A DNA stretch of 64,000 nt from Halobacterium sp. KA-4. Lineage in GTDB: Archaea > Halobacteriota > Halobacteria > Halobacteriales > Halobacteriaceae. Position numbers and translations under genes: made by a program. Positions 34,052-43,056 of the stretch are shown piece by piece. The stretch covers positions 1-64,000 of the forward strand of contig NZ_JAJJZG010000004.1 of assembly GCF_021028995.1 (NCBI RefSeq). The letters are read 5' to 3'. The notes under the pieces are model-generated. The model was not told where the DNA came from. It made no database searches and saw only the letters and a program-made list of their open reading frames with translations. How positions within the stretch are numbered: position 1 is the first letter of the stretch; every line of letters starts with the position of its first letter.

Positions 34052-35101
34052 ATGATGGAAGGTAACGATTCGAGCCCCCTCGAACCCCGCGAGGACGCCG
34101 GTCGGTTCCAGTACCTTTTCGAGCACGTGCAGGACGCCGTCGTGGAGTTCGAACTGGACGGCGAGGAGCCTATCGTCGCAACGGTCAACGACTCGTTCTG
34201 CGAGATGTTCGGCGTGGACCGCGAGGCGGTCGTGGGCGCGTCGCTGAACGACCTCATCGTTCCGAGCGAGCGGGTGACCGAAAGCAACCGCTTCGACCAG
34301 CGCACCGCCGCGGGCAAGTCGAACTACGCCATCGTCGACCGGCGCACCGAGAACGGCCTCAAGACACTGCTCTACCGCGGCATCCCCTTCGACGGCGGCG
34401 ACGGAGGATTCGCGCTCTACACCGACCTCACCGACGAGATTCGCCAAGAGCGCGAATTGGCGGTGCTCAACCGCGTGCTCCGGTACAACCTCTCCGAGGA
34501 AGTCGACGCCTTGCTCGACCACGCCGAGGCCCTCGCCGAGAACGTCGAGGACCCCGAACTGGCCGACACCGCGCGGGAAATCCAGGAGCGCGCGCTCGCG
34601 CTCGACCGCACCAGCGAGGAAGCGAGGGACGTCGAGCGCGTGCTGGACGCCGACCCCGACCTGGAGCCGACCGACCTCGGCGACGTGGTGCGGGCGGCGC
34701 TCGACGACGTGCCGCTGGTCGACTACGCGGACGTGACCGTCGACGTCGAGGACGCGCCGCAAGTCATGTCCGGCGGCCACCTCGACCGCGCGGTCGCCGC
34801 GCTCGTCGACAACGCGATTCGCTACACCGACGACGAGACGCCGCGCGTCCAAATTACCGCACGTCGGACCGACGGCGCGGTCGCGCTGACAGTGAGCGAC
34901 GACGGACCCGGCCTCCCAGACAAGGAGCGGCGGCTCCTCACCGGCGACGTCGACCTGACGCCGCTCGACCACGGAAGCGGGCTCGGGCTGTGGCTGGTCC
35001 GGTGGATTGCGACGGCCTACAACGGCGCCGTCACCTACGAAGAGCGTGCGAGCGGCGGGAGCGACGTCACGCTCGAAGTCCGCGCCGCGCCGAATCACTG
35101 A
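34052..35101 (+). CDS. PAS histidine-kinase-like protein lacking the phospho-acceptor His
   Basis: A 349-aa protein. The PAS domain spans about 15-130 (FQYLFEHVQDAVVEF, VNDSFCEMFGVDREAV). A dimerisation helix pair (about 136-200) follows. The HATPase (about 235-345) has NAIRYT, SDDGPGLP and GSGLGLWLVR. In this haloarchaeal kinase class the H-box reads VLRHNL. Here it is VLRYNL, with Tyr at residue 145. ATP binding should remain but autophosphorylation on His cannot occur. It may be an inactive partner, a phosphatase or an ATP-driven scaffold. No response regulator lies beside it. Confidence 0.85.
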   Translation: MMEGNDSSPLEPREDAGRFQYLFEHVQDAVVEFELDGEEPIVATVNDSFCEMFGVDREAVVGASLNDLIVPSERVTESNRFDQRTAAGKSNYAIVDRRTENGLKTLLYRGIPFDGGDGGFALYTDLTDEIRQERELAVLNRVLRYNLSEEVDALLDHAEALAENVEDPELADTAREIQERALALDRTSEEARDVERVLDADPDLEPTDLGDVVRAALDDVPLVDYADVTVDVEDAPQVMSGGHLDRAVAALVDNAIRYTDDETPRVQITARRTDGAVALTVSDDGPGLPDKERRLLTGDVDLTPLDHGSGLGLWLVRWIATAYNGAVTYEERASGGSDVTLEVRAAPNH

Positions 35102-35239
35102 ACGACAGCGGGAGTGGGCTGAGACGTATTCGAGGCCGCGAACCCGGGCAGACCACCGTGTAGCGGCGATATTTCGCGTCCGGCCGCGTGTCGGCGCGAA
35201 CGTGAAAGCGTAAAGACCCCGCTCCGAGACGGTGGGGGT

Positions 35240-36391
35240 ATGGACCGCGTAGCAATCATCGGTGCGTCGATGACGACGTTCGGCGACCGCGACGCGTGGG
35301 TGCGGGAGTTGCTGGCGGAGGCCGGCGACGCCGCCCTGCGGGACGCGGGCGTGGACGGCGACGACCTCGACCACCTCTACGTCTCGAACATGGCCAGCGG
35401 CGAGTTCGAGGGACAGACCGGCGTCCCGAACGCGCTCGCCCACGACCTCGGCGCGCTCGGCGCGTACACCCAGCGCGTCGACCAGACGAGCGCCTCCGGC
35501 GGCGCGGGCATCTACGCCGCGTGGCAGTCCGTCGCCTCCGGCGCGAGCGACATGACGCTGCTCGTCGGCGGCGAGAAGATGACCCACAAGACGACGGGCG
35601 AGGCGACCGACGTCATCGCCAGCCTCACGCACCCCGTGGAGTACAAGCACGGCGTCACACTCCCGAGTTTCGCGGGCCTCACCGCACGCAAGTACCTTGA
35701 CGAGTACGACGCGCCCCGCGAGAGCCTCGGCAAAGTCGCCGTGAAGAACCACCGCAACGGCGTGGACAACCCCCACGCGCAGTTCCGTAAGGAAGTCGAC
35801 CTGGAGACTGTTCTCGACTCCCCCATCGTCGCGGACCCGCTCCGGCTGTACGACTTCTGCCCGATTACGGACGGTAGTTCCGCGCTGCTGTTCTGCCCGG
35901 AGTCCGTCGCCGAGGAGTACGCCGACGACTACGTCGTCGTCTCCGGTATCGGCGGCGCGACCGACACCCACGTCGTCCACGAGCGCGAGGACCCGACGAC
36001 GATGCAGGGCGTCGTGGAGTCCTCCGAAATCGCCTACGAGATGGCCGACCGCGGCCCCGAGGACGTCGACTTCGCGGAACTCCACGACATGTTCACGATT
36101 CTGGAGTTCCTCCAGAGCGAGGACCTCGGCTTCTTCGAGAAGGGCGAGGGCTGGAAGGCCGCCGAGGAGGGCGTCACCGCTCGCGACGGCGACCTCCCCA
36201 TCAACACCTCTGGAGGACTGAAGTCGAAGGGCCACCCGCTCGGCGCGAGCGGCGTCGCACAGGCGTACGAACTCTACGTGCAGTTGCTCGGCAACGCGGG
36301 CGACCGACAGGTCGAGGGTGACGTCGGCCTCGCCTGCAACGTCGGCGGCTTCGGCAACTGCGTGACCACCACCATCCTCGAACAGCCATGA
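35240..36391 (+). CDS. Thiolase-family protein with Ser at the nucleophile position
   Basis: A 383-aa protein of the SCP2/archaeal acetyl-CoA acetyltransferase family. The nucleophile segment usually reads CASGG; here it is TSASGG, with Ser at residue 84. The catalytic-base His is kept (GHPLGASG), and the C-terminal NVGGFGNCVTTTIL closes the active site. It is coupled (ATGA) to a DUF35 zinc-ribbon/OB protein, the usual partner in archaeal acyl-CoA condensation complexes. Without Cys, classical thiolysis is doubtful. It could bind acyl-CoA or carry a changed reaction. Confidence 0.85.
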   Translation: MDRVAIIGASMTTFGDRDAWVRELLAEAGDAALRDAGVDGDDLDHLYVSNMASGEFEGQTGVPNALAHDLGALGAYTQRVDQTSASGGAGIYAAWQSVASGASDMTLLVGGEKMTHKTTGEATDVIASLTHPVEYKHGVTLPSFAGLTARKYLDEYDAPRESLGKVAVKNHRNGVDNPHAQFRKEVDLETVLDSPIVADPLRLYDFCPITDGSSALLFCPESVAEEYADDYVVVSGIGGATDTHVVHEREDPTTMQGVVESSEIAYEMADRGPEDVDFAELHDMFTILEFLQSEDLGFFEKGEGWKAAEEGVTARDGDLPINTSGGLKSKGHPLGASGVAQAYELYVQLLGNAGDRQVEGDVGLACNVGGFGNCVTTTILEQP

Positions 36392-36753
36392 GCTTCGACG
36401 CACACCGCTGCCCGAACGGCCACGTCACGTACCCCGGACACACGCGCTGCCCGGAGTGCGGGGAAGCACAGACCGAGACCATCGACCTCGCCGAGCGCAC
36501 CGCTACAGTCGTCACATGGACGACATCCACGGCGACGCCGCCGGGCGTCCGCGAGCCCAACCACCTCGCAATCGTCGAGTTCCAGGTAGAGGGTGAGAGC
36601 GTCCGCGCGCTCGGCCAGCTCACGACCGCCGACGACGTCGAAATCGGCGACGACGTCGAACCGGTGTACGAAGAACAGCTACGCGACCCCGAGGCGGGCA
36701 TCCGCGAGCCCGACAGCCACGAGTGGGACGGCTACCGGTTCGAACCTCCGTAG
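36388..36753 (+). CDS. DUF35 zinc-ribbon/OB-fold acyl-CoA-binding protein
   Basis: A 121-aa protein. The N-terminal rubredoxin-like zinc ribbon is built from CPNGH and CPECG, followed by an OB-fold (about 35-115). Family members stabilise thiolases and shuttle acyl-CoA between partner enzymes. Its ATG overlaps the thiolase stop, which fits a stoichiometric complex. The first zinc site reads C-P-N-G-H with no second Cys, so His may be the ligand. Confidence 0.88.
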   Translation: MSFDAHRCPNGHVTYPGHTRCPECGEAQTETIDLAERTATVVTWTTSTATPPGVREPNHLAIVEFQVEGESVRALGQLTTADDVEIGDDVEPVYEEQLRDPEAGIREPDSHEWDGYRFEPP

Positions 36754-36763
36754 CCGCTTAAAC

Positions 36764-37129
36764 CTACTCGGGCGTCACGTGGTCGACGACTGCGCCGAGC
36801 TTCTCGACGCCGCCGTCGAGGAACGACCGCACGGAGCCGAGGATGTCGCCAACGAAGTCCGGGACGGGCTCGGGCAGGCTCGCGACCGCAGAGAGCCCGT
36901 GGAGGTCGTGAAAATCGCCGCGAATCCGCGTCCGGAAGTCGATGTGCTTGGAGGTCGTCAGGAGGTCGTCGCCGTCGTAGAGCCCGTAGCGGGTGCCGAC
37001 CGTCGCGGGTGTGGGGACGTCCTTGGGGTCGAAGTCCTTGACTGGGCCCGCTTCGGGGCGGAACGCGTACGAGACCAGCGAGTGGAAGGCCTCGCGGTCG
37101 TCGTCGGGGACCGCGTGAAACTCGGGCAT
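36764..37129 (-). pseudogene. N-terminal fragment of an Eis-like GNAT acetyltransferase
   Basis: The 121-aa frame begins like Eis-type acetyltransferases (MPEFHAVPDDDREAF, LVSYAFRPE, YDGDDLLTTSKHIDF). It reaches GLSAVAS and a diverged FVGDILGSVRSFLDGGV, then stops. Intact members are near 400 aa with a second GNAT and a sterol-carrier domain, all missing here. The acetyl-CoA loop (RRQG type) is also degraded. It is most likely a decayed remnant. Expression as a short protein cannot be excluded. Confidence 0.6.
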
Positions 37130-37191
37130 ACCACGAGAAGTGGCGGTCGCCCGCTTGAAACTATTGGGCCCGTGTGAATCGGCGTCGGGCC

Positions 37192-38289
37192 CTAGAACGC
37201 GCGGTGGTACTGGACGGGGACGTCGACAGCCTCCTCGCGGTCGAGTTCCTTCGCGGCGTGCAGCGGGAAGTAGGGGTCACGGAGGAACTCGCGGCCGACG
37301 ATGGCGAGGTCCGCGCGGTCGTTGCGGATGATGGCGTCGGCCTGCTCGGCGGACGTGATGCCGCCGACGGTGCCAACCTTCACGTCAGTGTCGCGGCTGT
37401 TCCGGATGTGTTCGGCGAATCGGAGCTGGTAGTTCGGGCCGGTCCACTCGATGTTCTGGTCGGGGTGAATGCCACCGGAGGAGACGTCGACGAGGTCCGC
37501 GCCGACCTCGTAGAGGTCGTCGGCGAGGCGGGCGGACTGCTCGACGTCCCAGGAATCGCGGTCGTCGAGCCAGTCGGTCGCGGAGATGCGCACGAAGACG
37601 GCTTTGTCCTCGCCCATCTCCTCGCGGACGGCTTCGGTGACCTCGCGGACGATGCGGGTGCGGTTCTCGAAGCTGCCGCCGTACTCGTCGTCGCGGTCGT
37701 TGGTCACAGGGGAGAGGAATTCGTGGAGGAGGTAACCGTGAGCCGCGTGGACCTCAGCGATTTCGAAGCCGGCTTCCCGGGAGCGTCGGGCGGCCTCGCG
37801 GAACGATTCGATGACTTCATCGATGCCGTCCGAATCGAGGGCTTCGGTCGCAGGCGGCTCCTGGTCGTAGGGCCACGGTTCGTCGGAGGGACCGACGACC
37901 GTCCAACCGCCGTCCTCGGGGTGGACTGGTTCGGAGCCCTCCCACGGTCGGGACTTCGACCCCTTCCGGCCGGCGTGCGCGAGTTGGATGCCGGGTGTCG
38001 CGCCCTGGGACTTCACGAAGTCGACGATGGGTTCGAGCGCGTCGCGGTGCTCGTCGCTCCAGATGCCGAGGTCCTCGGGTGTGATGCGGCCACGGGATTC
38101 GACGGCAGTGGCTTCAGTCATCACGATGCCAGCGCCGCCGGTGGCGCGCGAACCGAGGTGGACGCGGTGCCAGTCCGTGGCGAGGCCGTCGCGGGCGTCG
38201 ACGGAGTACTGGCACATCGGGGACACGACGAACCGATTCCGGGCGGTCACGTCTCGCAACTCCAGCGGCGAGAACACGTCGTCTGTCAT
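37192..38289 (-). CDS. NADH:flavin oxidoreductase, old-yellow-enzyme YqjM type
   Basis: A 365-aa FMN-dependent TIM-barrel ene-reductase. Visible motifs are the early SPMCQYS, the flavin site QLAHAGRKG, the substrate His pair in VHAAHGYLLHEFLSP and the phosphate site VGTVGGITSAEQAD. The short YqjM/NamA class reduces activated C=C bonds with NADPH and often serves electrophile or oxidative stress. It stands alone between a GNAT fragment and the small acidic protein gene. Substrate unknown. Confidence 0.9.
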   Translation of the reverse strand: MTDDVFSPLELRDVTARNRFVVSPMCQYSVDARDGLATDWHRVHLGSRATGGAGIVMTEATAVESRGRITPEDLGIWSDEHRDALEPIVDFVKSQGATPGIQLAHAGRKGSKSRPWEGSEPVHPEDGGWTVVGPSDEPWPYDQEPPATEALDSDGIDEVIESFREAARRSREAGFEIAEVHAAHGYLLHEFLSPVTNDRDDEYGGSFENRTRIVREVTEAVREEMGEDKAVFVRISATDWLDDRDSWDVEQSARLADDLYEVGADLVDVSSGGIHPDQNIEWTGPNYQLRFAEHIRNSRDTDVKVGTVGGITSAEQADAIIRNDRADLAIVGREFLRDPYFPLHAAKELDREEAVDVPVQYHRAF

Positions 38290-38564
38290 CGCGTGGCTGT
38301 AGTGCTGCCGGGGGTTTATCCGCGATGACTGAGGGGCTGCTTGCCGGCTTCGCGTCTGACTGAGGATTTTTCACTCGGCGAAAACACACGATATCCACCG
38401 ATTTGATTGGTGTTTGTACATGTACGAGTCAGCCAACACCGCCCCGGCATCGTGGTCGAGGGACTACTTGGACAGTTTGACGCTGTCGTCGAAGGTGGCG
38501 GCAACGACCAGTGGCAGCGCTGGCACCTCCCCGACAAGTCGCTGTCCACGCGCTGGCCGGAACT

Positions 38565-38831
38565 CTAGTCTTCCTCCAACCCTTCTTCCTCGTCCTCTTC
38601 GAGTTTCATTCCCTCGGCTTCCGGCGCGTAGTACTCGTCTTCGCCCTCCTCGGATTCCTCGCTCTCTGCGCCCGTCTCCTCGCCGGCGACCTCGATTTCG
38701 GCTTCCACTTCGATGGAGACCCCCGGCGCGTCCAATTCCGCCTCGAACTCCTCCTCGTCGCCGGCTTCGATCTCAAGTTCGGTCGAGTCGACTTCCACTT
38801 CGACCTCGGTGTCGACGTACGTATCAGACAT
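38565..38831 (-). CDS. Highly acidic small protein
   Basis: An 88-aa protein in which about half of the residues are Glu or Asp, in alternating patterns (DTEVEVEVDSTELEIEAG, then AELDAPGVSIEVEAEIEVAG). The repeated beta-like phases suggest a small beta-structured or disordered protein. The tail EEDEEEGLEED is pure charge. It lacks motifs for any known family. I used MSDTYVD as start (ATG at 38831) and not the Met four codons earlier. Function unknown. Confidence 0.6.
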   Translation of the reverse strand: MSDTYVDTEVEVEVDSTELEIEAGDEEEFEAELDAPGVSIEVEAEIEVAGEETGAESEESEEGEDEYYAPEAEGMKLEEDEEEGLEED

Positions 38832-38918
38832 ACTCGGAGCCACACCACGACGACTGGTAAACGGTGTGGCCGGCCGCAGTGCTGGCCGGCGTGAAAATAA
38901 TGCGGCGAAGCGGAGCCG

Positions 38919-39560
38919 CTAGAAGGTTTCGCGGTGGAGAACGTCGTCGACGTCGCGGCGCGGCAGGCGCTCGGGCTCGTCGCCACCGCTTGGGCCAACC
39001 GCAATCAGGACGACCGGAATCGTGTCCTCGGGCAGGTCGACGAAGTCCGCAGCAGCCTCGAAGTCGAAGCCAGTCATCGGCGTCGCGGTGAGGCCGCGGG
39101 CGTGCGCGGACAGCAGGATGTTCTGTGCGGCGAGGGAGGCGTTGCGAATCGCGTAGTCGCGGCCCGCGCGGTCGGACTCGTAGCCGGCGACGGTCTGCTC
39201 TTTCATCGCCTCGCCGGTCTCGGCGTCGACGCGGCCGGCTTCGACCCACTCGTCGAAGACGCGGTCGGCGGTCTTCGTCTCGGTGTGGCCAGCGACGAGA
39301 ATTGCGGTGCCGGCCTCCTTGATGTGCTCTTGGCCGTTCGCAATCTCGACGAGTTCGTCGAGGCGGTCGTCGTCCTGAATCGCGACGAAGTCCCACGGCT
39401 GGAGGTTGAACGAGGAGGGTGCGAGCGTCGCGTCCTCGACGATTGCTTCCAGGGTCTCATCGTCGACGTCCTCGCTGGGGTCGAAGTTGTGCCCGGAGCG
39501 GCGGCTGCGCAGCGCCTCGATGGCGGCGTCGGTTCGCGACTGCTGGCTGGCTTCTGACAT
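38919..39560 (-). CDS. Nitroreductase-family FMN oxidoreductase
   Basis: A 213-aa protein with the nitroreductase fold: RRSGHNFDP (FMN phosphate contact), APSSFNLQPWDF, and the C-terminal GFDFEAAADFVDLP...VVLIAVG. Members reduce nitro-compounds, quinones or flavins with NAD(P)H and bind FMN at the dimer interface. It diverges from a TetR regulator gene with about 144 bp between starts. That regulator may control it in response to an electrophilic compound. The ATG at 39560 is the family-consistent start. Confidence 0.88.
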   Translation of the reverse strand: MSEASQQSRTDAAIEALRSRRSGHNFDPSEDVDDETLEAIVEDATLAPSSFNLQPWDFVAIQDDDRLDELVEIANGQEHIKEAGTAILVAGHTETKTADRVFDEWVEAGRVDAETGEAMKEQTVAGYESDRAGRDYAIRNASLAAQNILLSAHARGLTATPMTGFDFEAAADFVDLPEDTIPVVLIAVGPSGGDEPERLPRRDVDDVLHRETF

Positions 39561-39704
39561 CGGCTTACGATAGGTTACCCGTACGGAGGGGGCTGGCGGT
39601 CCCAGCGCGTCCCGCCGATTGGAGTGCGTGAGCGACCGACACGCGCGAACCCCGTTCCCGGCCACCGACATCACTATCCCGTTCGCTTGACTACCCGTTC
39701 GCCG

Positions 39705-40310
39705 ATGGTGGACGCTCACCCGTTCTCCGGCGAGCCGGCGACCACGCGGGAAGCGATCATGCAGGCGACGTTCCGCGCGCTCCGCGAGCATGGCTACGCG
39801 GGGTTGACGATTCAGCGAATTGGCGATCACTTTGAGAAAAGCAAGTCGCTGCTCTACCACCACTACGACAGCAAGGACGAACTCCTCTTGGAGTTTCTGG
39901 CGTACATGCTCGCGGAATTCGAGCAGGCTGCACCTGATGACGACCTGCCGCCGCGCGAGCGTCTCGACGCGATTCTCGACCACGTGCTCGCGGTGAAACT
40001 CCCCGACGACCGGCGGGAGTTCACGAGGGCGATGGTCGAACTCCGCGCGCAGGCCGCCCACGATGAGCGCTATCGCGACCATTTCACGCGTAGCGACGAC
40101 TCGCTGCACGACGAAATCGCAGGCATCGTCCGCGAAGGCGTCGAGTCGGGCGAATTCCGCGACCTCGACCCCGACGATGTCGCGTCGTTCCTGTTGACGC
40201 TCGTGAATGGCGCGATGTTTCAGCGAGTCACTGCCGAGGAAACGCGCACGGAAGCGGTCCGCGACGAAGTCGACGCCTACCTCGAATCGCAGCTGCTGGC
40301 CGAGGAGTAG
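39705..40310 (+). CDS. TetR-family regulator
   Basis: A 201-aa repressor-type protein. Its N-terminal helix-turn-helix reads TREAIMQATFRALREHGYAGLTIQRIGDHFEKSKSLLYHHYDSKDEL in three helices (about 12-58), followed by a helical ligand domain. The ATG at 39705 was chosen from several in-frame options because the family starts a dozen residues before the HTH. It is divergent from the nitroreductase gene, a common arrangement for control of both. The ligand is unknown. Confidence 0.88.
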   Translation: MVDAHPFSGEPATTREAIMQATFRALREHGYAGLTIQRIGDHFEKSKSLLYHHYDSKDELLLEFLAYMLAEFEQAAPDDDLPPRERLDAILDHVLAVKLPDDRREFTRAMVELRAQAAHDERYRDHFTRSDDSLHDEIAGIVREGVESGEFRDLDPDDVASFLLTLVNGAMFQRVTAEETRTEAVRDEVDAYLESQLLAEE

Positions 40311-40325
40311 GGCGGGCGAGGCGCG

Positions 40326-40682
40326 TTAGAACGTGATAATCTCGTAGTCGTCGTCGACGAGCGAGCGGATGCTTGGGTGGCCGTCGTGTTCGTCGACGGT
40401 GACGACGCCCGCGTCCTCGATGGCTTCGTCGACCCCGAACGCGCCCGAGCAGTGGTCGCACGCGGAGCTGTCGTCCTTGACCGTGGCGTAGAGGTGGTGG
40501 TAGTCGTGGTCGGGGTCTTCGAGTTCGGGAATCCACTGCGTGCCCGCGCCGTCGAAGATGAGTTCGAGGTCGTCCTCGGGGTTCTCGGCGAACTCGCGGG
40601 CGGCTTCGAGGCCGTTGACGAGCCGGCCGAGGTCGCTGTGGGATTCGGTGCCTGCCAGAATTACGATTGCGGCATTCGTCAT
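40326..40682 (-). CDS. DsrE/F-like small protein
   Basis: A 118-aa protein with the DsrE layout: AAIVILAGTESHSDLGRLVNGLEAAREF, a strand LELIFDGAGTQWIPEL, and a C-x2-C motif in ACDHCSGAFG. DsrE-fold proteins handle sulfur or act in small redox steps; here the two Cys could be redox active. The ATG at 40682 (MTNAAIV) fits the family. No sulfur relay partner lies next to it. Confidence 0.7.
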   Translation of the reverse strand: MTNAAIVILAGTESHSDLGRLVNGLEAAREFAENPEDDLELIFDGAGTQWIPELEDPDHDYHHLYATVKDDSSACDHCSGAFGVDEAIEDAGVVTVDEHDGHPSIRSLVDDDYEIITF

Positions 40683-40766
40683 TACACTCCGACCCACGAG
40701 CGCCGGTCAGAAAAGGTCGCGCGAACGTCTCAGTAACGAGGTTACGGGACAGTAATCCCGGGACGG

Positions 40767-42194
40767 CTAGTGGTGGTGTTCGTGGCCGCGGCTGAACTGC
40801 CCGGAGAACGCGCGCTGGACGACCTCCGGGAGCGCGGGGTGGACGTGAATCGACTCGCGGATGTCTCGCACGGTGCCGGAGCCGGCTTTCATTGCGACGA
40901 CGACCTCCTGAATCAGCGTCGAGGCGTCCGGGCCGACGATGTGGCAGCCCAGAATCTCGCCGTCGAGGTTGACGAGCACCTTCACGAATCCGTCGGCGTG
41001 CATCGCGTCGCCGCGTGCGGTGTCCGCGAAGTCGTACGTGTTCGTCGCGTACTCGCGGTCCGCGTCGCGGAGTTCGGCTTCGGTCGCGCCGACGCCCGCG
41101 ACCTCCGGCGACCCGAACACGGCGAACGGCATCGCCGAGTAGTCGACCGGCTCGGGTTCGCTCCCGAAGATGTTGCGCGCGACTGCCTGCGCCTCGTGGT
41201 TGGCGCTGTGCTTGAGGAGGTACTCGCCGACGACGTCGCCGAGCGCCCACACGTCCTCGACGTCGGTTTCGAGGTAGTCGTCAGTCGCCACGAACCCGCG
41301 GTCGTCAGTCTCGACACCCGTCGCGTCGAGGTTCAGTGTGTCCGTGTTCGGCGTGCGACCGGCCGCCACGAGCAGCGCGTCGCCGGTGACGGACAAAGTT
41401 TCGCCGGCCTCGACGACGCCGCCGCCCTCTCCGTACTCGTACTCGCGGGCTTCTAAGGTCACTTCGCCGTCTGACTGGGAGACGCTCGTCGCCTCGTAGC
41501 CCGTGTAGACGTCGGCGCGCTCGGCGAACTGGTCGGTGAACGCCGCCGCGACCTCGCTGTCGGCGTTCGGCAGCAGGTTCGGACGCCGGCCGACGACCGT
41601 GACGTCGCTGCCGAACGTCTCGAAGAAATGCCCGAGTTCCGCTGCGATGTAGCCGCCGCCGACAACGACGAGGCGGTCGGGCGGCGTCTCCAACTGGAGC
41701 GCCTCCTGGCTCGTAAGGTAGTCGACCTCTTCGATGCCGTCGATAGGTGGAATCGCGGGGCGCGTGCCCGCCGCGATGAGTACGGTCTCGGCACGGATGC
41801 GCGCACCGTCGTCTTCGCCACCCGAAATCTCGACCTCGTGATCGTCCAAGAAGCGCGCTTCACCCTCATAGAGCGTGTGTCTGTCCGACGAGCGCAGGCC
41901 GCGCCGAATCGAATCCGCGTCCGCCTGCACCTCCTCGTTGACCTTGCGGACGATACGCTCGAAGTCGACGCCGTTGACTTCGGCGTCGATCTCGAACTCG
42001 CCGGCGCGCTCGATGGTTTCGAGCACGTCAGCGTGGTACAACAGGAGCTTCGAGGGAATGCAGCCGCGGTTCAGACATGTCCCGCCCAACGGCCCCTTCT
42101 CCACGACGGCGACCGACTGGCCCTGATTGGCGGCGACGTTCGCGACGTCCAGCCCGGACCCCGAACCGATGACGAGAAAGTCGAATTCGTCCAT
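40767..42194 (-). CDS. Pyridine nucleotide-disulfide oxidoreductase (glutathione/mercuric-reductase type)
   Basis: A 475-aa FAD enzyme. It has the FAD loop IGSGSGLDVANVAANQG, the redox pair GGTCLNRGCIPSK, the NAD(P) loop VVVGGGYIAAELGHFFE, an FAD contact VWALGDV and the C-terminal base HPALPEVV. It lacks the extra Cys pair of mercuric reductases at the C-terminus and the full lipoamide signature. In haloarchaea, which use gamma-glutamylcysteine instead of glutathione, a bis-gamma-glutamylcystine reductase of this type is a good candidate. Substrate unproven. Confidence 0.85.
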   Translation of the reverse strand: MDEFDFLVIGSGSGLDVANVAANQGQSVAVVEKGPLGGTCLNRGCIPSKLLLYHADVLETIERAGEFEIDAEVNGVDFERIVRKVNEEVQADADSIRRGLRSSDRHTLYEGEARFLDDHEVEISGGEDDGARIRAETVLIAAGTRPAIPPIDGIEEVDYLTSQEALQLETPPDRLVVVGGGYIAAELGHFFETFGSDVTVVGRRPNLLPNADSEVAAAFTDQFAERADVYTGYEATSVSQSDGEVTLEAREYEYGEGGGVVEAGETLSVTGDALLVAAGRTPNTDTLNLDATGVETDDRGFVATDDYLETDVEDVWALGDVVGEYLLKHSANHEAQAVARNIFGSEPEPVDYSAMPFAVFGSPEVAGVGATEAELRDADREYATNTYDFADTARGDAMHADGFVKVLVNLDGEILGCHIVGPDASTLIQEVVVAMKAGSGTVRDIRESIHVHPALPEVVQRAFSGQFSRGHEHHH

Positions 42195-42293
42195 ACGCCG
42201 CACACGCGTGCCGGCGTCAAGAAACCGCTTGCAGCCGCGAACCCCGCCGGTTGGCCCGAAAGTTATCCGGGACGGGGGTGAAGGCGAGCGTAG

Positions 42294-42977
42294 ATGACCT
42301 TCGACTCGGAGCGCGTCACGACGGTGACCTTCGACTCGTACAGCACGCTCGTGGACGTGGACGCCGCCGAGCGCGCGCTCGCCGACCGCGTCGCCGACCC
42401 GAAGCCGGTCTCTCGGCTGTGGCGGTCGCGGTCGCTGGCGTACACGTTCGTCGCCAACCAAATCGACGCCTACCAGCCGTTCTATGAGATGAACCGGGAC
42501 GCCCTCCAGTACGCGCTGGACGCCCACGGCGCGGACGTCACCACCGCGGAGCGCGACGAGATTCTCGCTGTCTACCACGAACTCGACGTCTTCGACGACG
42601 TCCGCAGCGGCCTCGAAGCGCTCACCGACGCGGGCTACGACTGCTACGTCGTCTCGAACGGCAACCCCGAGATGCTGGCGTCGATGGTCGACCACGCCGA
42701 CATCGGCGACCTCCTCGAGGACACGGTGAGCGCCGATGAGGTGGGGACGTTCAAGCCCGCCGCCGAACTCTACCGCCACGCTGCCGCCCGGACGGGGACG
42801 CCAATCGACGAAATCGTCCACGTCACGGCGGGCTGGTTCGACGTGCTCGGCGCGAGTCACGCGGGTATGCAGAGCGCGTGGGTCGATCGGAAGTCGTCGC
42901 CGTGGGAGCCGTTCGCGGGCGACCCGGACCTCACGGTTTCTGACTTCCATGACCTCGTCGCGGCGCTCTCGGCCTGA
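42294..42977 (+). CDS. HAD-superfamily hydrolase (2-haloacid dehalogenase type II-like)
   Basis: A 227-aa protein with HAD motif I VTFDSYSTLVDV (nucleophile Asp), motif II VVSNGNPEM, a Lys in FKPAAELYRHAA and motif IV region HVTAGWFDVLGASHAG. The layout matches L-2-haloacid dehalogenases, although many such proteins are phosphatases of unknown substrate. It is divergent from the disulfide reductase gene with 99 bp between starts and is not clearly linked to its neighbours. Confidence 0.82.
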   Translation: MTFDSERVTTVTFDSYSTLVDVDAAERALADRVADPKPVSRLWRSRSLAYTFVANQIDAYQPFYEMNRDALQYALDAHGADVTTAERDEILAVYHELDVFDDVRSGLEALTDAGYDCYVVSNGNPEMLASMVDHADIGDLLEDTVSADEVGTFKPAAELYRHAAARTGTPIDEIVHVTAGWFDVLGASHAGMQSAWVDRKSSPWEPFAGDPDLTVSDFHDLVAALSA

Positions 42978-43056
42978 TTCGCCGCGTGGTGGGCGCGTGG
43001 TATCCGCCTCAACCCCGAGTTATTTGTCCCCGCATGACACACTCCGGGACGATTAG

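Noticed and set aside
33014-36403. Very long antisense frames opposite UspA, the kinase-like gene and the thiolase
   Set aside because: Their length comes from codon bias (few stops in one antisense frame). The real genes have clear domains and starts.
38400-38564. Plus-strand frame containing WHLPDKSLSTRWPEL before the acidic protein gene
   Set aside because: It reads somewhat like coding sequence, perhaps a gene tail, but I recognise no family and no start, so it is not listed.
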